Positions 19,018 to 27,026 of a stretch of DNA of 64,000 bases are shown here, piece by piece. Source of the stretch: Nocardia paucivorans NBRC 100373. Its GTDB lineage: Bacteria > Actinomycetota > Actinomycetes > Mycobacteriales > Mycobacteriaceae. The position numbers were made by a program, and so were the translations under genes. The notes under the pieces were generated by a model. The model was not told where the DNA came from, made no database searches, and saw only the letters and a program-made list of their open reading frames with translations. The DNA lies in assembly GCF_000308675.1 (NCBI RefSeq), contig NZ_BAGE01000046.1, forward strand, positions 186,001-250,000, read 5' to 3'. Numbering within the stretch: position 1 is the first letter of the stretch; the number at the start of each line of letters is the position of its first letter.

Positions 19018-19983
19018 ATGGCCACAACCTCCGCCCGGGCCCTGAAACTCTTATCGATCTTCGGGATCGGCACCACCCTGACCGCCGCCGAACTCGCCAC
19101 CAGACTCGGGGTATCCGTTCGGACCGTGCGCCGGGATATCGACACTCTCAGAGATCTCGGCTACGAGATAACGGCCGTACACGGGGCGGGCGGAGGGTAT
19201 CGGCTCGGCCGCGCCACCCGCCTACCCCCGATCGTCTTCGACGAGGACCAGGCGACGGCCGCGGCCGTCGCACTGCAAACCGCTCCCGCGGTCCTGTCGG
19301 GCCTCCGCGAGAACTCCGCGCGGGCTCTCGCCACGTTGTACCAGGCGATGCCTGCCCGCAGCCGGGCTCGGGCCGAAGTGTTCACCGTTTCCGCGGCTCG
19401 CAACTACTGGGAGTTCCCCGCACCCCCGATCGACGCCGAGATCGTGCGCACCCTCGGCACCGCGATCAACCGGCGACACCTCGTCCGCGTGGACTACGGC
19501 GACGCCGAGCCGGCCACACTCACTCTGCAACCGCACGAGCTGGTGGTATGGGCGGCCCGGTGGTATCTGGTCGCCTTCGACATCGACGCGCGCCGCTGGC
19601 GGGTGATGCGAGTCGATCGCATCACCCCACGCCTGCCCACGCACATCCCTTTTCAGCGCCGCGAAGTCCCGCACGGCGGCCCCGTGGCCATGGTCATGAA
19701 CACTTACGACCGCGGTGACGCCACGGCCGAATGGCCATGTCGCGGCTCGGCGATCATCGCCCTGCCCGCATCCGTCGTCGCCCGCTTCGCTCCTGGTGGA
19801 TCGACGGTCGCCTACGACACCGAAACCAGCTGCCGACTCGCCCTCGGCGCCTGGTCATGGGCCGGCCTCGCAGGTCTGCTGCTCACCTTCGACGCCGATA
19901 TCACCCGGATCGAACCGACAGAACTCCGGCAAGCGCTGCACGCCCTACGGGATCGGATCGACAGAGGACTCGAGCACGAGTGA
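19018..19983 (+). CDS. WYL-domain transcriptional regulator with N-terminal winged helix
   Basis: A 321-residue regulator. The N-terminal HTH_11 domain is clear (AAELATRLGVSVRTVRRDI, then LRDLGYEI). The middle and C-terminal region form a WYL domain with WYLVAFDIDARRWRVMRVD, expected to sense a small ligand or nucleic acid. The position divergent to an MFS pump, with a perfect palindrome between them, suggests ligand-responsive control of efflux (inference). ATG 19018 is the natural start; a GAGAAT box precedes it by six bases. Confidence 0.85.
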   Translation: MATTSARALKLLSIFGIGTTLTAAELATRLGVSVRTVRRDIDTLRDLGYEITAVHGAGGGYRLGRATRLPPIVFDEDQATAAAVALQTAPAVLSGLRENSARALATLYQAMPARSRARAEVFTVSAARNYWEFPAPPIDAEIVRTLGTAINRRHLVRVDYGDAEPATLTLQPHELVVWAARWYLVAFDIDARRWRVMRVDRITPRLPTHIPFQRREVPHGGPVAMVMNTYDRGDATAEWPCRGSAIIALPASVVARFAPGGSTVAYDTETSCRLALGAWSWAGLAGLLLTFDADITRIEPTELRQALHALRDRIDRGLEHE

Positions 19984-20049
19984 TCATCGAATTCGAATCG
20001 ACAACGACCGTTTTGCGCAGTAGGTGCGCGGTACGGCACGGTAACGACC

Positions 20050-20925
20050 ATGGTCGGCGAGCTGGATGCCGCGTGGCGGGCTGTGCGTGATGTGCTCGGC
20101 GCGGCCGCCAAGGACTACAGCGCCGCGGCCGCCGCGATACCCGCACACACCGCCCGCGACGTCACCGAGGTCGCCGCCCGGGCCGTGGACACCGACGCGT
20201 CAAGCGCACCGGCCTTGACGACCGCATCCCCCGATACACCCCGCGACACCACGAACACCGCGACATCCGCCACCTATGTACGCGGCCGCGATCTGATCGA
20301 CGAGATCGACTACACCGCGCTCCAGCTTGCCAGAAGCAGATCCTCGAGTTCCCACCCGATGTTCGAGGAGATCCAGCGGCTACAGGGATTCGACGGTCCC
20401 CCCACCATCACCACCCCACACGAGGTCGACGCGGCGATCGCGGCGGGTGGGCAGGAGCTGTTCCGCGGGTTCGAGAAGGATCGCTACCGCGACGACTTCC
20501 TCACCGGCCCGGTGCGACCCGGCGGCGGCCCCACCGGAGCCGGGACGTACGCCACACCGCTGGAAGAGGTCGCCCTCCACTACGCCGATCCCACCCGTAC
20601 CCAGGATCTCGCCACCCGACGGGCCCGGGTGCTGCGAATGGCACTACACCCCGAGGCCAGGACGATCACTCTGCGTGACCTCGAATCCGAACGCACCCGC
20701 ACCTTGTCGCAAATCGAGCGAGAACTCGGGACGGTGCGCTATGCGACGAACCCCACGCCCGAGCAAACGGCTCGCCGTATCGAGCTACAGGCCAAACAGT
20801 TGGCGGTGGCCGATATCGGCCGATATGGTGCCCTGCGCGGCTGGGACGCCATCGACGGATCCGACACCTTCTCGAACAAGGAATGGGTCGTGCTCAACCC
20901 GACCGCCCTGTTGATCCAACGCTGA
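20050..20925 (+). CDS. Putative ADP-ribosyltransferase-like (ART) protein, phage-head/exoenzyme type
   Basis: A 291-residue protein. The N-terminal 75 residues are Ala/Thr-rich and unassigned, without a signal peptide. The C-terminal part follows the ART pattern: ELFRGF (R139 as the candidate NAD-binding arginine), then PTGAGTYATPLEEVALHYAD (162-180, replacing the usual G-x-Y-F/STS strand and following helix), then GALRGWDAI and KEWVVLNPTALL, which resemble the C-terminal GYDAI...VVLN strand of phage minor-head and exotoxin ARTs. A conventional catalytic ExE is not obvious. It sits alone between the WYL regulator and a convergent acetyltransferase, without a recognisable immunity or macrodomain partner. 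A toxin or modifying enzyme is the best guess. Confidence 0.5.
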   Translation: MVGELDAAWRAVRDVLGAAAKDYSAAAAAIPAHTARDVTEVAARAVDTDASSAPALTTASPDTPRDTTNTATSATYVRGRDLIDEIDYTALQLARSRSSSSHPMFEEIQRLQGFDGPPTITTPHEVDAAIAAGGQELFRGFEKDRYRDDFLTGPVRPGGGPTGAGTYATPLEEVALHYADPTRTQDLATRRARVLRMALHPEARTITLRDLESERTRTLSQIERELGTVRYATNPTPEQTARRIELQAKQLAVADIGRYGALRGWDAIDGSDTFSNKEWVVLNPTALLIQR

Positions 20926-20959
20926 GCGCCCGCCGCCCATACGGGACTCCTCGCGCCCG

Positions 20960-21619
20960 TCAGGCGGTGTGCGCAGCGGCGGCTTCCAGATCGTCGATAC
21001 TGCCCGACATGATCGTTCGCACATGCTCGGTGATATGCGCGAGCGGCCAGTCCCACCAGGCCACCGCCAGTAGCCGGGCGATATCCGCGTCATCGTAGCG
21101 AGTGCGGATGAGTCGGGCCGGGTTACCGCCGACGATGCCGTAATCGGGTACGTCCGCGGTGACCACGGAGCCGGTGCCGATGATCGCGCCGTGGCCGATC
21201 CGCACGCCGGACAGCACTGTCGTCCCATAACCGAACCAGACATCGTTGCCGACGACGGTGTCGCCTCGATCGGGCAGACCGGTGAGCAGATCGAAGTGTT
21301 GCGACCACGAACCGCCCATGGTGGGGAACGGGAAGGTCGAAGGACCATCCATCCGGTGGTTGGCGCCGTTCATGATGAACCGCACGCCGGTGCCCAGAGC
21401 ACAGAACTTCCCGATGATCAGCTTTTCCGGTCCATAGTGGTACAGCACATTTCGGGTTTCGAACTCGGTCGCGTGGTCCGGATCGTCGTAGTAGGTGAAC
21501 TCCCCGACCTCGATCAGCGGGGAGGTGATCAGAGGTTTCAACAGCACCACCCGTGGCTGCTCGGGCATGGGGTGCAAGACGGTGGGGTCCGCGGGCACGA
21601 GCACAGGTTTGTCGGGCAT
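20960..21619 (-). CDS. CatB/Vat-type hexapeptide-repeat acetyltransferase (xenobiotic acetyltransferase-like)
   Basis: A 219-residue left-handed beta-helix acyltransferase. Hexapeptide-like turns are visible in LIIGKFCALGTGVRFIMNG and in VVGNDVWFGYGTTVLSGV, then IGHGAIIGTGSVVTADVPDY. The insertion with NHRMDG carries the catalytic histidine of Vat/CatB enzymes, which acetylate streptogramin A or chloramphenicol. The ATG at 21619 is preceded by GAAGGAG at good spacing; an upstream start at 21688 is less likely. The natural acceptor is unknown; antibiotic resistance is possible, not shown. Confidence 0.85.
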   Translation of the reverse strand: MPDKPVLVPADPTVLHPMPEQPRVVLLKPLITSPLIEVGEFTYYDDPDHATEFETRNVLYHYGPEKLIIGKFCALGTGVRFIMNGANHRMDGPSTFPFPTMGGSWSQHFDLLTGLPDRGDTVVGNDVWFGYGTTVLSGVRIGHGAIIGTGSVVTADVPDYGIVGGNPARLIRTRYDDADIARLLAVAWWDWPLAHITEHVRTIMSGSIDDLEAAAAHTA

Positions 21620-21736
21620 GACGAAGCTCCTTCGGAGATCAGGGACGCGGCCTGAGCACCGGTCCGACCGTACTCGACCGGCCGACAACCGAACCGCTGG
21701 GCGATCACCGCGCGCAGTGAGGCGGACCGGACGCGG

Positions 21737-22360
21737 TCAGGACGAGATGGCCACCACGGACCGATAGGTGCGCGGATCATCGATGGCGTCGAGGAGATAA
21801 TCGGCGAGAACGGCCCGGGAGGTGCGGTGGCCCACCTTCGCGTTCGCGCCCGGTGAAATACGCGGCCCGCCGGTGGCGGGAGCATCGGTCAACCCGGTGG
21901 GACGGACCGCTGTCCAACACAGTTCACTCTGCGCGAGCAGATATTCCATCCGAGCCATATCGGAATAGGTGTGCCGCATGATTCGGCGTAGAACGACGGC
22001 GAGGAGCCTGGTGCCCGGTCCCGCATCCGCCGGAATGTCCAGGCCCGCCGAGGAGATCACCAATAATCGTCCGCCCGGGGGCATGGCGGTGATGATCTCG
22101 GCGGTGGCGGCGGAATAGACGCTGGTGGGACCGCGCCCGGTCGCGCCGAGAGCGGAGATCACCGCAGCGTGTCCGTCGAGCAGTCCGGTCAATGCTCCTG
22201 GCACGCCCGGATCGGCCGTGACCACGGTCGATCCGGGCACCGCGGCCGCGGTAGAGGTCGGACGGACTATCGCGGTGACCCGATGTCCTCGGGCCGATGC
22301 CCGGTCGACCACCAACCGTCCGGTGCGGCCGGTGGCGCCGAGAACGGCAATGTCTGCCAT
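21737..22360 (-). CDS. NmrA-type NAD(P)-binding oxidoreductase / SDR (atypical)
   Basis: A 207-residue Rossmann protein starting MADIAVLGATGRTGRLVVDR, with the GATGxTG dinucleotide motif of the NmrA-like/atypical SDR group. Members bind NAD(P) and act as isomerases, reductases or redox-sensing regulators; the catalytic YxxxK of classical SDRs is not evident. ATG 22360 overlaps the stop of the upstream gene, the last of three four- or one-base overlaps in this leftward operon. Confidence 0.8.
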   Translation of the reverse strand: MADIAVLGATGRTGRLVVDRASARGHRVTAIVRPTSTAAAVPGSTVVTADPGVPGALTGLLDGHAAVISALGATGRGPTSVYSAATAEIITAMPPGGRLLVISSAGLDIPADAGPGTRLLAVVLRRIMRHTYSDMARMEYLLAQSELCWTAVRPTGLTDAPATGGPRISPGANAKVGHRTSRAVLADYLLDAIDDPRTYRSVVAISS

Positions 22361-22797
22361 CAGCGCGCGACAGGACGAGCGGCGGGCCGGGACAGGAAGG
22401 TGAAGGCCTCCATGAGCGGCTTGCGCTGGGTTTTCTGCACGGCCGCGATACGCCACTGTCCCGCGGTGTCACGGACGACGGTGTAGGTGGCGAGTTTGCC
22501 CAGTTTCTTGGGCCGTCGTTTCGAGGTTTCCCCGCGCGTCACGACAATGGCGGTGTCGGCGCCGTAATAGCGGATATCGAGGATCTCGATCGTCAGACGG
22601 GTGTCTTTCAGGAAGCTGTCGAACAGGGCCTGATGGGCGCGACCGATTTCCGCGCCGCCGTGGTAGACGGTACCGACATAGGTGACGTCGGTGGCGTCGT
22701 CGGTGAAACAGGCGCCGTAGGCGGCGCCGTCACCACGGTCCCACGCCTGCCGGCTGCGGTCGATGAGGTCGTGAATGGCGGTGGTGTCGGTGGTCAT
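22360..22797 (-). CDS. SnoaL/NTF2-like protein (SgcJ/EcaC family), cytosolic paralogue
   Basis: A 145-residue NTF2-fold protein: IHDLIDRSRQAWDRGDGAAY, then ATYTVVRDTAGQWRIAAVQK. This fold serves as a small-molecule binding or isomerase/cyclase cup; the SgcJ/EcaC group is often linked to natural-product genes. It is clearly paralogous to the larger protein two genes upstream: both share the AHxALFxxFLK helix and the QWRIA...TQR.P.ME end. ATG 22797 overlaps the SDR stop (ATGA). Confidence 0.8.
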   Translation of the reverse strand: MTTDTTAIHDLIDRSRQAWDRGDGAAYGACFTDDATDVTYVGTVYHGGAEIGRAHQALFDSFLKDTRLTIEILDIRYYGADTAIVVTRGETSKRRPKKLGKLATYTVVRDTAGQWRIAAVQKTQRKPLMEAFTFLSRPAARPVAR

Positions 22798-23528
22798 TTC
22801 GTTTTCCTTCGATCGGACATCGCGGCCAGGGCGGCCCGACGGGGTAGTAGCCGTAAGACGGCGGTGAACAGCCGGTTGACCGGGCCGGTGAATACGACGG
22901 GACCTGTTCGGCCGGACAGGGCTTTCCGAGCGTGTTCCACCACCTGTTCGGGGGTCTGGACCAGCCATGGCGGTACATCGGTTGCGGTTTGGGATGCGGT
23001 GGCGGTAACACCCGGACACAGGGCGAACACCTGTATGCCGCGTGACCGCTGCTCGTGCCACAGCGTTTCGGAGAACGCCGTGACGAAGGCCTTGGTCGCG
23101 CTGTAGACGGCGAGTCCGGGTTTCGGGTTGTGTCCGAGCGTCGAGGACACGTTCACCACAGCGCTGCCGGGCGGGGCCACGCCGAGGAACGCGTAGGCCA
23201 GGGTGACCACCGCACGACAGTTCAAATCAATTGTGCCAAGCGATGATTCGAGTTCAACGGTGATGAAGTCGCCGTGCGTTGCGGTGCCGGCATTGTTGAT
23301 CAGCAGCGTGTAGTTCCCGCTACGGAGTCGTTGTGCGACCACGCGCAGCCCTTCGTCGGAACCGAGATCGGCGGCGAGATAATCGTGTCCCGCACCGAGC
23401 TCGGCGATCAGCGACTCGAGACTCTCGGTTCCCCGGGCCACGGCGGTCACCGAACAACCCTGCGATGCAAGCGCTACCGCGAAGGCTCGTCCGATTCCGG
23501 CGCCGGCGCCGGTCACCATTGCCCTCAT
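22794..23528 (-). CDS. Classical short-chain dehydrogenase/reductase
   Basis: A 244-residue SDR with the cofactor motif TGAGAGIG at the N-terminus, the NNAG motif (LLINNAGTATHG), and the catalytic YSATK (Y-x3-K) preceded by VVNVSSTLG. It is expected to use NAD(P) to oxidise an alcohol or reduce a ketone. The start ATG 23528 overlaps the stop of the upstream SnoaL-like gene by four bases. Encoded between two SnoaL paralogues, it probably acts on the same substrate class (inference). Confidence 0.85.
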   Translation of the reverse strand: MRAMVTGAGAGIGRAFAVALASQGCSVTAVARGTESLESLIAELGAGHDYLAADLGSDEGLRVVAQRLRSGNYTLLINNAGTATHGDFITVELESSLGTIDLNCRAVVTLAYAFLGVAPPGSAVVNVSSTLGHNPKPGLAVYSATKAFVTAFSETLWHEQRSRGIQVFALCPGVTATASQTATDVPPWLVQTPEQVVEHARKALSGRTGPVVFTGPVNRLFTAVLRLLPRRAALAAMSDRRKTK

Positions 23529-24181
23529 CGTTCGGCCTCCGGCTTCGTCGCCGAATCGAACAGGAACGAGATGCGCTCCATCACCGGTTGCCGCTGGGTG
23601 TTGTGGAAACTCGCGATCCGCCACTGTCCGTCGGTTTCCCGCACCAGGGTGTAGGTCTGCGTCTTGGACAGCTTCGCCGGACGTTCACCCTCGTAGCGGT
23701 CACCGCGGCTGGTGACGATCGCGACGTCGTGGCCGTGGAAACGCGCCCCGAGGAAGGAGTCGGCGAGTTTGGTGCCCTTCAGGAATCCCGAGAACAGGGC
23801 CCGATGCGCCTCGGTCAGATCACGACGGCCCACATAGTGGGTGCCCAGGAAGGTGGTGTAGGTGGCGTTCTCGGTGAAGGTCGCACCGAACGCGTCGGCG
23901 TCGTTGCGGCCCCAGGCCGCGGTCATGGTGGCGATGGTCGCGCACACCGCCCGCAGATCGTCGACACTGCCGGCGTCCGGGGTGACCTGCGTGCATTCGG
24001 CGACACCGGTATTGCGGACATCGGAGGTGCGATCCAGCCATACGTATCCGCCGGCGGTGACGACGCCGAGTGTCAGCACCGCGGCACCGAGGGCGCGCAG
24101 CGCGGTACGGCCGCGTGTCCTGCGCGGTGTGGTGGGTTCGGTCTCGACGGTGGCCGACGTCATGGCGGTAGCCCTTCTCAT
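23525..24181 (-). CDS. Membrane-anchored SnoaL/NTF2-like protein (SgcJ/EcaC family)
   Basis: A 218-residue protein. A basic N-terminus is followed by one membrane segment (ALRALGAAVLTLGVVTAGG, about 28-46), then an extracytoplasmic NTF2-like domain with two cysteines (ECTQ and AVCAT) and the conserved end TLVRETDGQWRIASFHNTQ. It leads an operon whose next three genes overlap each other. Compared with its 145-residue paralogue downstream it has gained the anchor, so one copy may act at the envelope and the other in the cytosol. Starts at ATG 24181; 24163 is also possible. Confidence 0.8.
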   Translation of the reverse strand: MRRATAMTSATVETEPTTPRRTRGRTALRALGAAVLTLGVVTAGGYVWLDRTSDVRNTGVAECTQVTPDAGSVDDLRAVCATIATMTAAWGRNDADAFGATFTENATYTTFLGTHYVGRRDLTEAHRALFSGFLKGTKLADSFLGARFHGHDVAIVTSRGDRYEGERPAKLSKTQTYTLVRETDGQWRIASFHNTQRQPVMERISFLFDSATKPEAER

Positions 24182-24186
24182 GCTAT

Positions 24187-24240
24187 TCTCTTCTCGAAAG
24201 ATTTAACTTCCTAGAAGATTTCTCTTCGTTTGAGAAGAGA
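24187..24240. promoter_or_regulatory. AT-rich repeat cluster in the MarR/SnoaL divergent promoter
   Basis: TCTCTTCTC at 24187-24195 has an exact inverted copy, GAGAAGAGA, at 24232-24240. TCTCTTC recurs at 24221-24227, forming with GAAGAGA (24234-24240) a 7-bp inverted repeat with a 6-base spacer. The segment is strikingly AT-rich and lies between divergent genes, so it is the likely MarR operator region covering both promoters. Confidence 0.55.
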
Positions 24241-24260
24241 TTAGGAGAAAGGACTTCGCC

Positions 24261-24728
24261 GTGTCAACACGTCCACGAGAAGACGATCCCGGCCTGATCT
24301 TTCGCCGATACCTGAGTTCGGTGGTGCTCCACGCACAGGCCGGGGCGAAGGCGGTCGGACTCGGTGCGACGGATCTGTACGCGCTGAACATCCTGGAACT
24401 GAACGGGGCCATGACCCCCGGCGAACTCGGCGCCCGCGCCGGCCTGACCACGGGCCCCACCACCCGCCTCATCGACCGCCTGGAACAGGCCGGCTACGTG
24501 CGCCGCGCCGCCGCGCCGGGTGATCGCCGCAAGGTCATGGTCGAACCCGTCGACCGGCCGGCCGACCTCGATCGGGTCCTGTCGTCCGCCCGTCGCGAGA
24601 TCGGCGCCATCATCGAGAGCTACCCGCCCGAACAGCGCGAGCTCCTCTTCGACTACTTCGCCCGCGCCGCCGACGCCTATCGGCGGGCCACGGCCGAGAT
24701 CGCCGAACGGGACCCGTCCGGCGATTGA
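24261..24728 (+). CDS. MarR-family transcriptional regulator
   Basis: A 155-residue winged-helix regulator: GELGARAGLTTGPTTRLIDRLEQAGYV is the recognition helix region and AAPGDRRKVMVEP is the wing with its conserved DRR. The GTG at 24261 follows an AGGAGAAAGGA ribosome-binding region. It is divergent from the SnoaL/SDR operon and separated from it by inverted repeats, so it probably represses that operon and itself in response to a small, perhaps phenolic, ligand (inference from family). Confidence 0.88.
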   Translation: MSTRPREDDPGLIFRRYLSSVVLHAQAGAKAVGLGATDLYALNILELNGAMTPGELGARAGLTTGPTTRLIDRLEQAGYVRRAAAPGDRRKVMVEPVDRPADLDRVLSSARREIGAIIESYPPEQRELLFDYFARAADAYRRATAEIAERDPSGD

Positions 24729-24746
24729 CGTCCTCCTGGCCCGATA

Positions 24747-25643
24747 TCACCGCCGGTCGTTTTCCAACAGCTCGAATAGACCGGAAAAGCCCTGATCACC
24801 GTGACCGTCGGCAACTCGTTTCTCCATCAGCCTCCATACCTCACGCATCCGCGTCGTATCCACACCGAGAGACTCCCGGTGCTCGACGAGGTCGCCCATC
24901 AGCGCGACCTGTACCGACAGCGGCCCGAGATCCGGCGGGTATGTACGGTCGCGGACGGCTTCCCCGATTGCCGTCAGCAATGGCGGATAGGCGGTAATGG
25001 AACCGGCGAGGCGCGCGGCGAACTCCCCGACGTCGACCCCCTCCTTGCGCACCAACCGGAGCGTATGCAGAAAACCGATGAGAATCTCGTACCCCATCGC
25101 CACCTGGGCCATGAACTCGACGGACGCCAGGCCGGCGTCGGCACCGTAATACGTGGGGGTGCCCAACTTCCGCAACATCGCCTCGTAGGTCTCGAACGCG
25201 GTCCGAGATCCGCTGTAGGAGAACATTACCCGGTCCGAACCCAGGTCCGGCGGATCTCCCATCACCCCGCCGTCCAGATATTCGGCGCCATACTCGGTGA
25301 CCCACCGCTGGATCGCGCGGGCCCGACCCGGGGAACCGCTGGTGACGTTTACCAATGTCTTGCCCGATATGGCGTCACCGACGGCGGCCAGGACGTCCTC
25401 GACCGCATCGTAGTCGAGAACACAGAGCACGACCAGCGGTGCGGCGGCGACCGCTTCCGCGGCCGTCGCCGCCGTCGAGGCACCGGCCTCGACCAGCGGT
25501 TCACTCTTGTTTGCCGTGCGATTCCAGACCGTCGTGGGATGGCCGCGATCCAGGAAGACCCGCGCGATCGCGGATCCCATGGCACCGAGGCCGAGCACGG
25601 TTACAGGGGTCGATGCGGCGTCGGAGGCCGTCTCGGTACTCAT
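24747..25643 (-). CDS. Imine reductase-like NADPH-dependent dehydrogenase (beta-hydroxyacid dehydrogenase superfamily)
   Basis: A 298-residue protein. The N-terminal Rossmann motif is VTVLGLGAMGSAIARVFLDRG with NRT at the NADPH-phosphate site. The middle GGVMGDPPDLGSDRVMFSYSG resembles the diagnostic imine-reductase stretch (consensus around PxMIGxPxAxxLYSG). The C-terminal helical domain mediates dimer interlocking in this family, which reduces cyclic imines or acts in secondary metabolism. ATG 25643 is chosen; its promoter contains an unusual 19-bp spacer with a MerR/SoxR-like dyad. Convergent with marR. Confidence 0.8.
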   Translation of the reverse strand: MSTETASDAASTPVTVLGLGAMGSAIARVFLDRGHPTTVWNRTANKSEPLVEAGASTAATAAEAVAAAPLVVLCVLDYDAVEDVLAAVGDAISGKTLVNVTSGSPGRARAIQRWVTEYGAEYLDGGVMGDPPDLGSDRVMFSYSGSRTAFETYEAMLRKLGTPTYYGADAGLASVEFMAQVAMGYEILIGFLHTLRLVRKEGVDVGEFAARLAGSITAYPPLLTAIGEAVRDRTYPPDLGPLSVQVALMGDLVEHRESLGVDTTRMREVWRLMEKRVADGHGDQGFSGLFELLENDRR

Positions 25644-25651
25644 GAAAAGGG

Positions 25652-25682
25652 ACGATAGAACCTCGAGTAAAGTTGAGGTCAA
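25652..25682 (-). promoter_or_regulatory. SoxR/MerR-type promoter with 19-bp spacer upstream of the imine-reductase-like gene
   Basis: On the minus strand TTGACC (25682-25677) and TATCGT (25657-25652) are separated by 19 bp instead of 17. The spacer is filled by the dyad CCTCAACTTTACTCGAGG (25678-25661). Overlong spacers with a central dyad are characteristic of promoters activated by MerR-family regulators, and the sequence resembles the E. coli SoxR box (CCTCAAGTTAACTTGAGG). The -10 box ends eight bases before ATG 25643, so the mRNA may be leaderless or nearly so. No MerR gene is in the window. Confidence 0.6.
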
Positions 25683-25849
25683 CTTACCGAATGCGGACTT
25701 CGTTCGCCCACCGGCACACCAGCACCGGAAACACCGCTCGAATCACATGGTCGCGAGCGTCACGCGGCCCTCTCCATTTCGAGACACAGGTCAGAGATTC
25801 ACCGTTCACGCCGGCAGACGACCGCCGAGATATCCGGAACGAGTGTCGG

Positions 25850-26884
25850 TCAGGAGGGGGCCTCGTACATGTTGTCCCAACCGGCGTCTTCACGCGGGGG
25901 CCTGACCGGTGTCGGTTCGTATGGCTTGAACCCCGGGTTGGGGATAATCCCCTTGTCGGGATCACGCCGATCTATCAGCACTCCCTCGATCTTGTCGACC
26001 GGGATACCGCCATCGCCCCGGTCGAGGGCGTACCGCCTGCCGATCTCGTCGGGCTGCGGGCCTCGGTCTACCACCACACGCTGCTCAATTGCTCCTTTCG
26101 GATCCGCGTCTCGGTCGTGAGCGTTCAGCACGTCTCGCACCACGAACGTCTCACCGTCCCCCCCGGGGTATTCAGCGGCCACGGCCGGATCTCGTGAGGT
26201 GCATACCCAGTCGTCGGCACCGGGTCCGTCTTGATGGGTCCATGTGAACGTCGATCCGCTTATCGTGCTGCGGGGTAGGAAACCTTCGTCGTAGATCTTC
26301 TCCCTCGACCGCGAGTCTCCCCGGTAGAGCCTGCCCAGGTAGGGCTCGCGACCTCTGGTCTCGGGCGGAAATTCGAGCTTCCCGCCCAGCTCGCGCGCCT
26401 CGCGTTCCATATCGTGCTGCCATTTCCACAGGGCCTCGGCGAACTCCCGCCCCTCCACACCCTCTTGGTGGAGATGGTCACGCTTGACGGCCATCGCTCG
26501 CCCCCACGCGCGGTTGATGGCCCAATCCGCTCCCTCCTGCGACAGGGGAGAGATATGCTCGGGCAACTCGTTGCTCTCCACATACCTGTAGAAGTCACGG
26601 AACTTGATCCGGCCACTTTCCAGCCCCTCCCGCAACGTGTAGGGCTCGCTGCTTTCGTTCCAAGCGCGATAGCCGGCGAAGAAGTCGGTTTCGGCGGGGA
26701 TCCCACCCAGCAGGTCCCCGCCTTGCCCCTCCGTGTGGGCCAGGCGGTTCGCCCCGTTCGTCGCATGGGCGCCGAAACCCTTGATATCGCTGTTCAAGCA
26801 GTCGCCGACCATCTTGCCCGAGACGGTTATTCGGCGTCCGAGACCGGCGAACATATCGACGATGTCACGAGACCATGCACTCAT
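25850..26884 (-). CDS. Putative mono-ADP-ribosyltransferase resembling cholera/pertussis toxin A chains
   Basis: A 344-residue protein without a signal peptide. The first 180 residues are helical and unassigned. The C-terminal part resembles the ART fold: LYRGDSRSREKIYDEGFLPR (about 186-205; compare LYRADSRPPDEI in cholera toxin A and YRYDSRPPEDVFQNGF in pertussis S1) gives the NAD-binding arginine R188; DDWVCTSRDPAVAAEY holds a CTS in place of STS; and FVVRDVLN precedes EQRV at about 267-270, where ExE enzymes have a catalytic glutamate but this has Arg. ATG 26884 follows GGAGGG at ideal spacing. Target and activity unknown; no antitoxin-like neighbour is recognised. Confidence 0.6.
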   Translation of the reverse strand: MSAWSRDIVDMFAGLGRRITVSGKMVGDCLNSDIKGFGAHATNGANRLAHTEGQGGDLLGGIPAETDFFAGYRAWNESSEPYTLREGLESGRIKFRDFYRYVESNELPEHISPLSQEGADWAINRAWGRAMAVKRDHLHQEGVEGREFAEALWKWQHDMEREARELGGKLEFPPETRGREPYLGRLYRGDSRSREKIYDEGFLPRSTISGSTFTWTHQDGPGADDWVCTSRDPAVAAEYPGGDGETFVVRDVLNAHDRDADPKGAIEQRVVVDRGPQPDEIGRRYALDRGDGGIPVDKIEGVLIDRRDPDKGIIPNPGFKPYEPTPVRPPREDAGWDNMYEAPS

Positions 26885-27026
26885 GACCACCCTCCATGAC
26901 CTCCCGCCCTCGAAGCGAACACCACACGGCGACAAGCCTTCCGATATACGGTACCGCTCACGCAGGCAAGATCGTGCCCACAACTTCACCCTGGCCGGCA
27001 ATATCGCCGGCCGGCCAAGGGGCTGT

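Noticed and set aside
20050..26884. The two ART-like genes as a single toxin-antitoxin or secretion cassette
   Set aside because: They are on opposite strands, 5 kb apart and unlike each other, with no macrodomain, ADP-ribosylglycohydrolase or WXG100/PPE gene between them, so a joint system is not supported.
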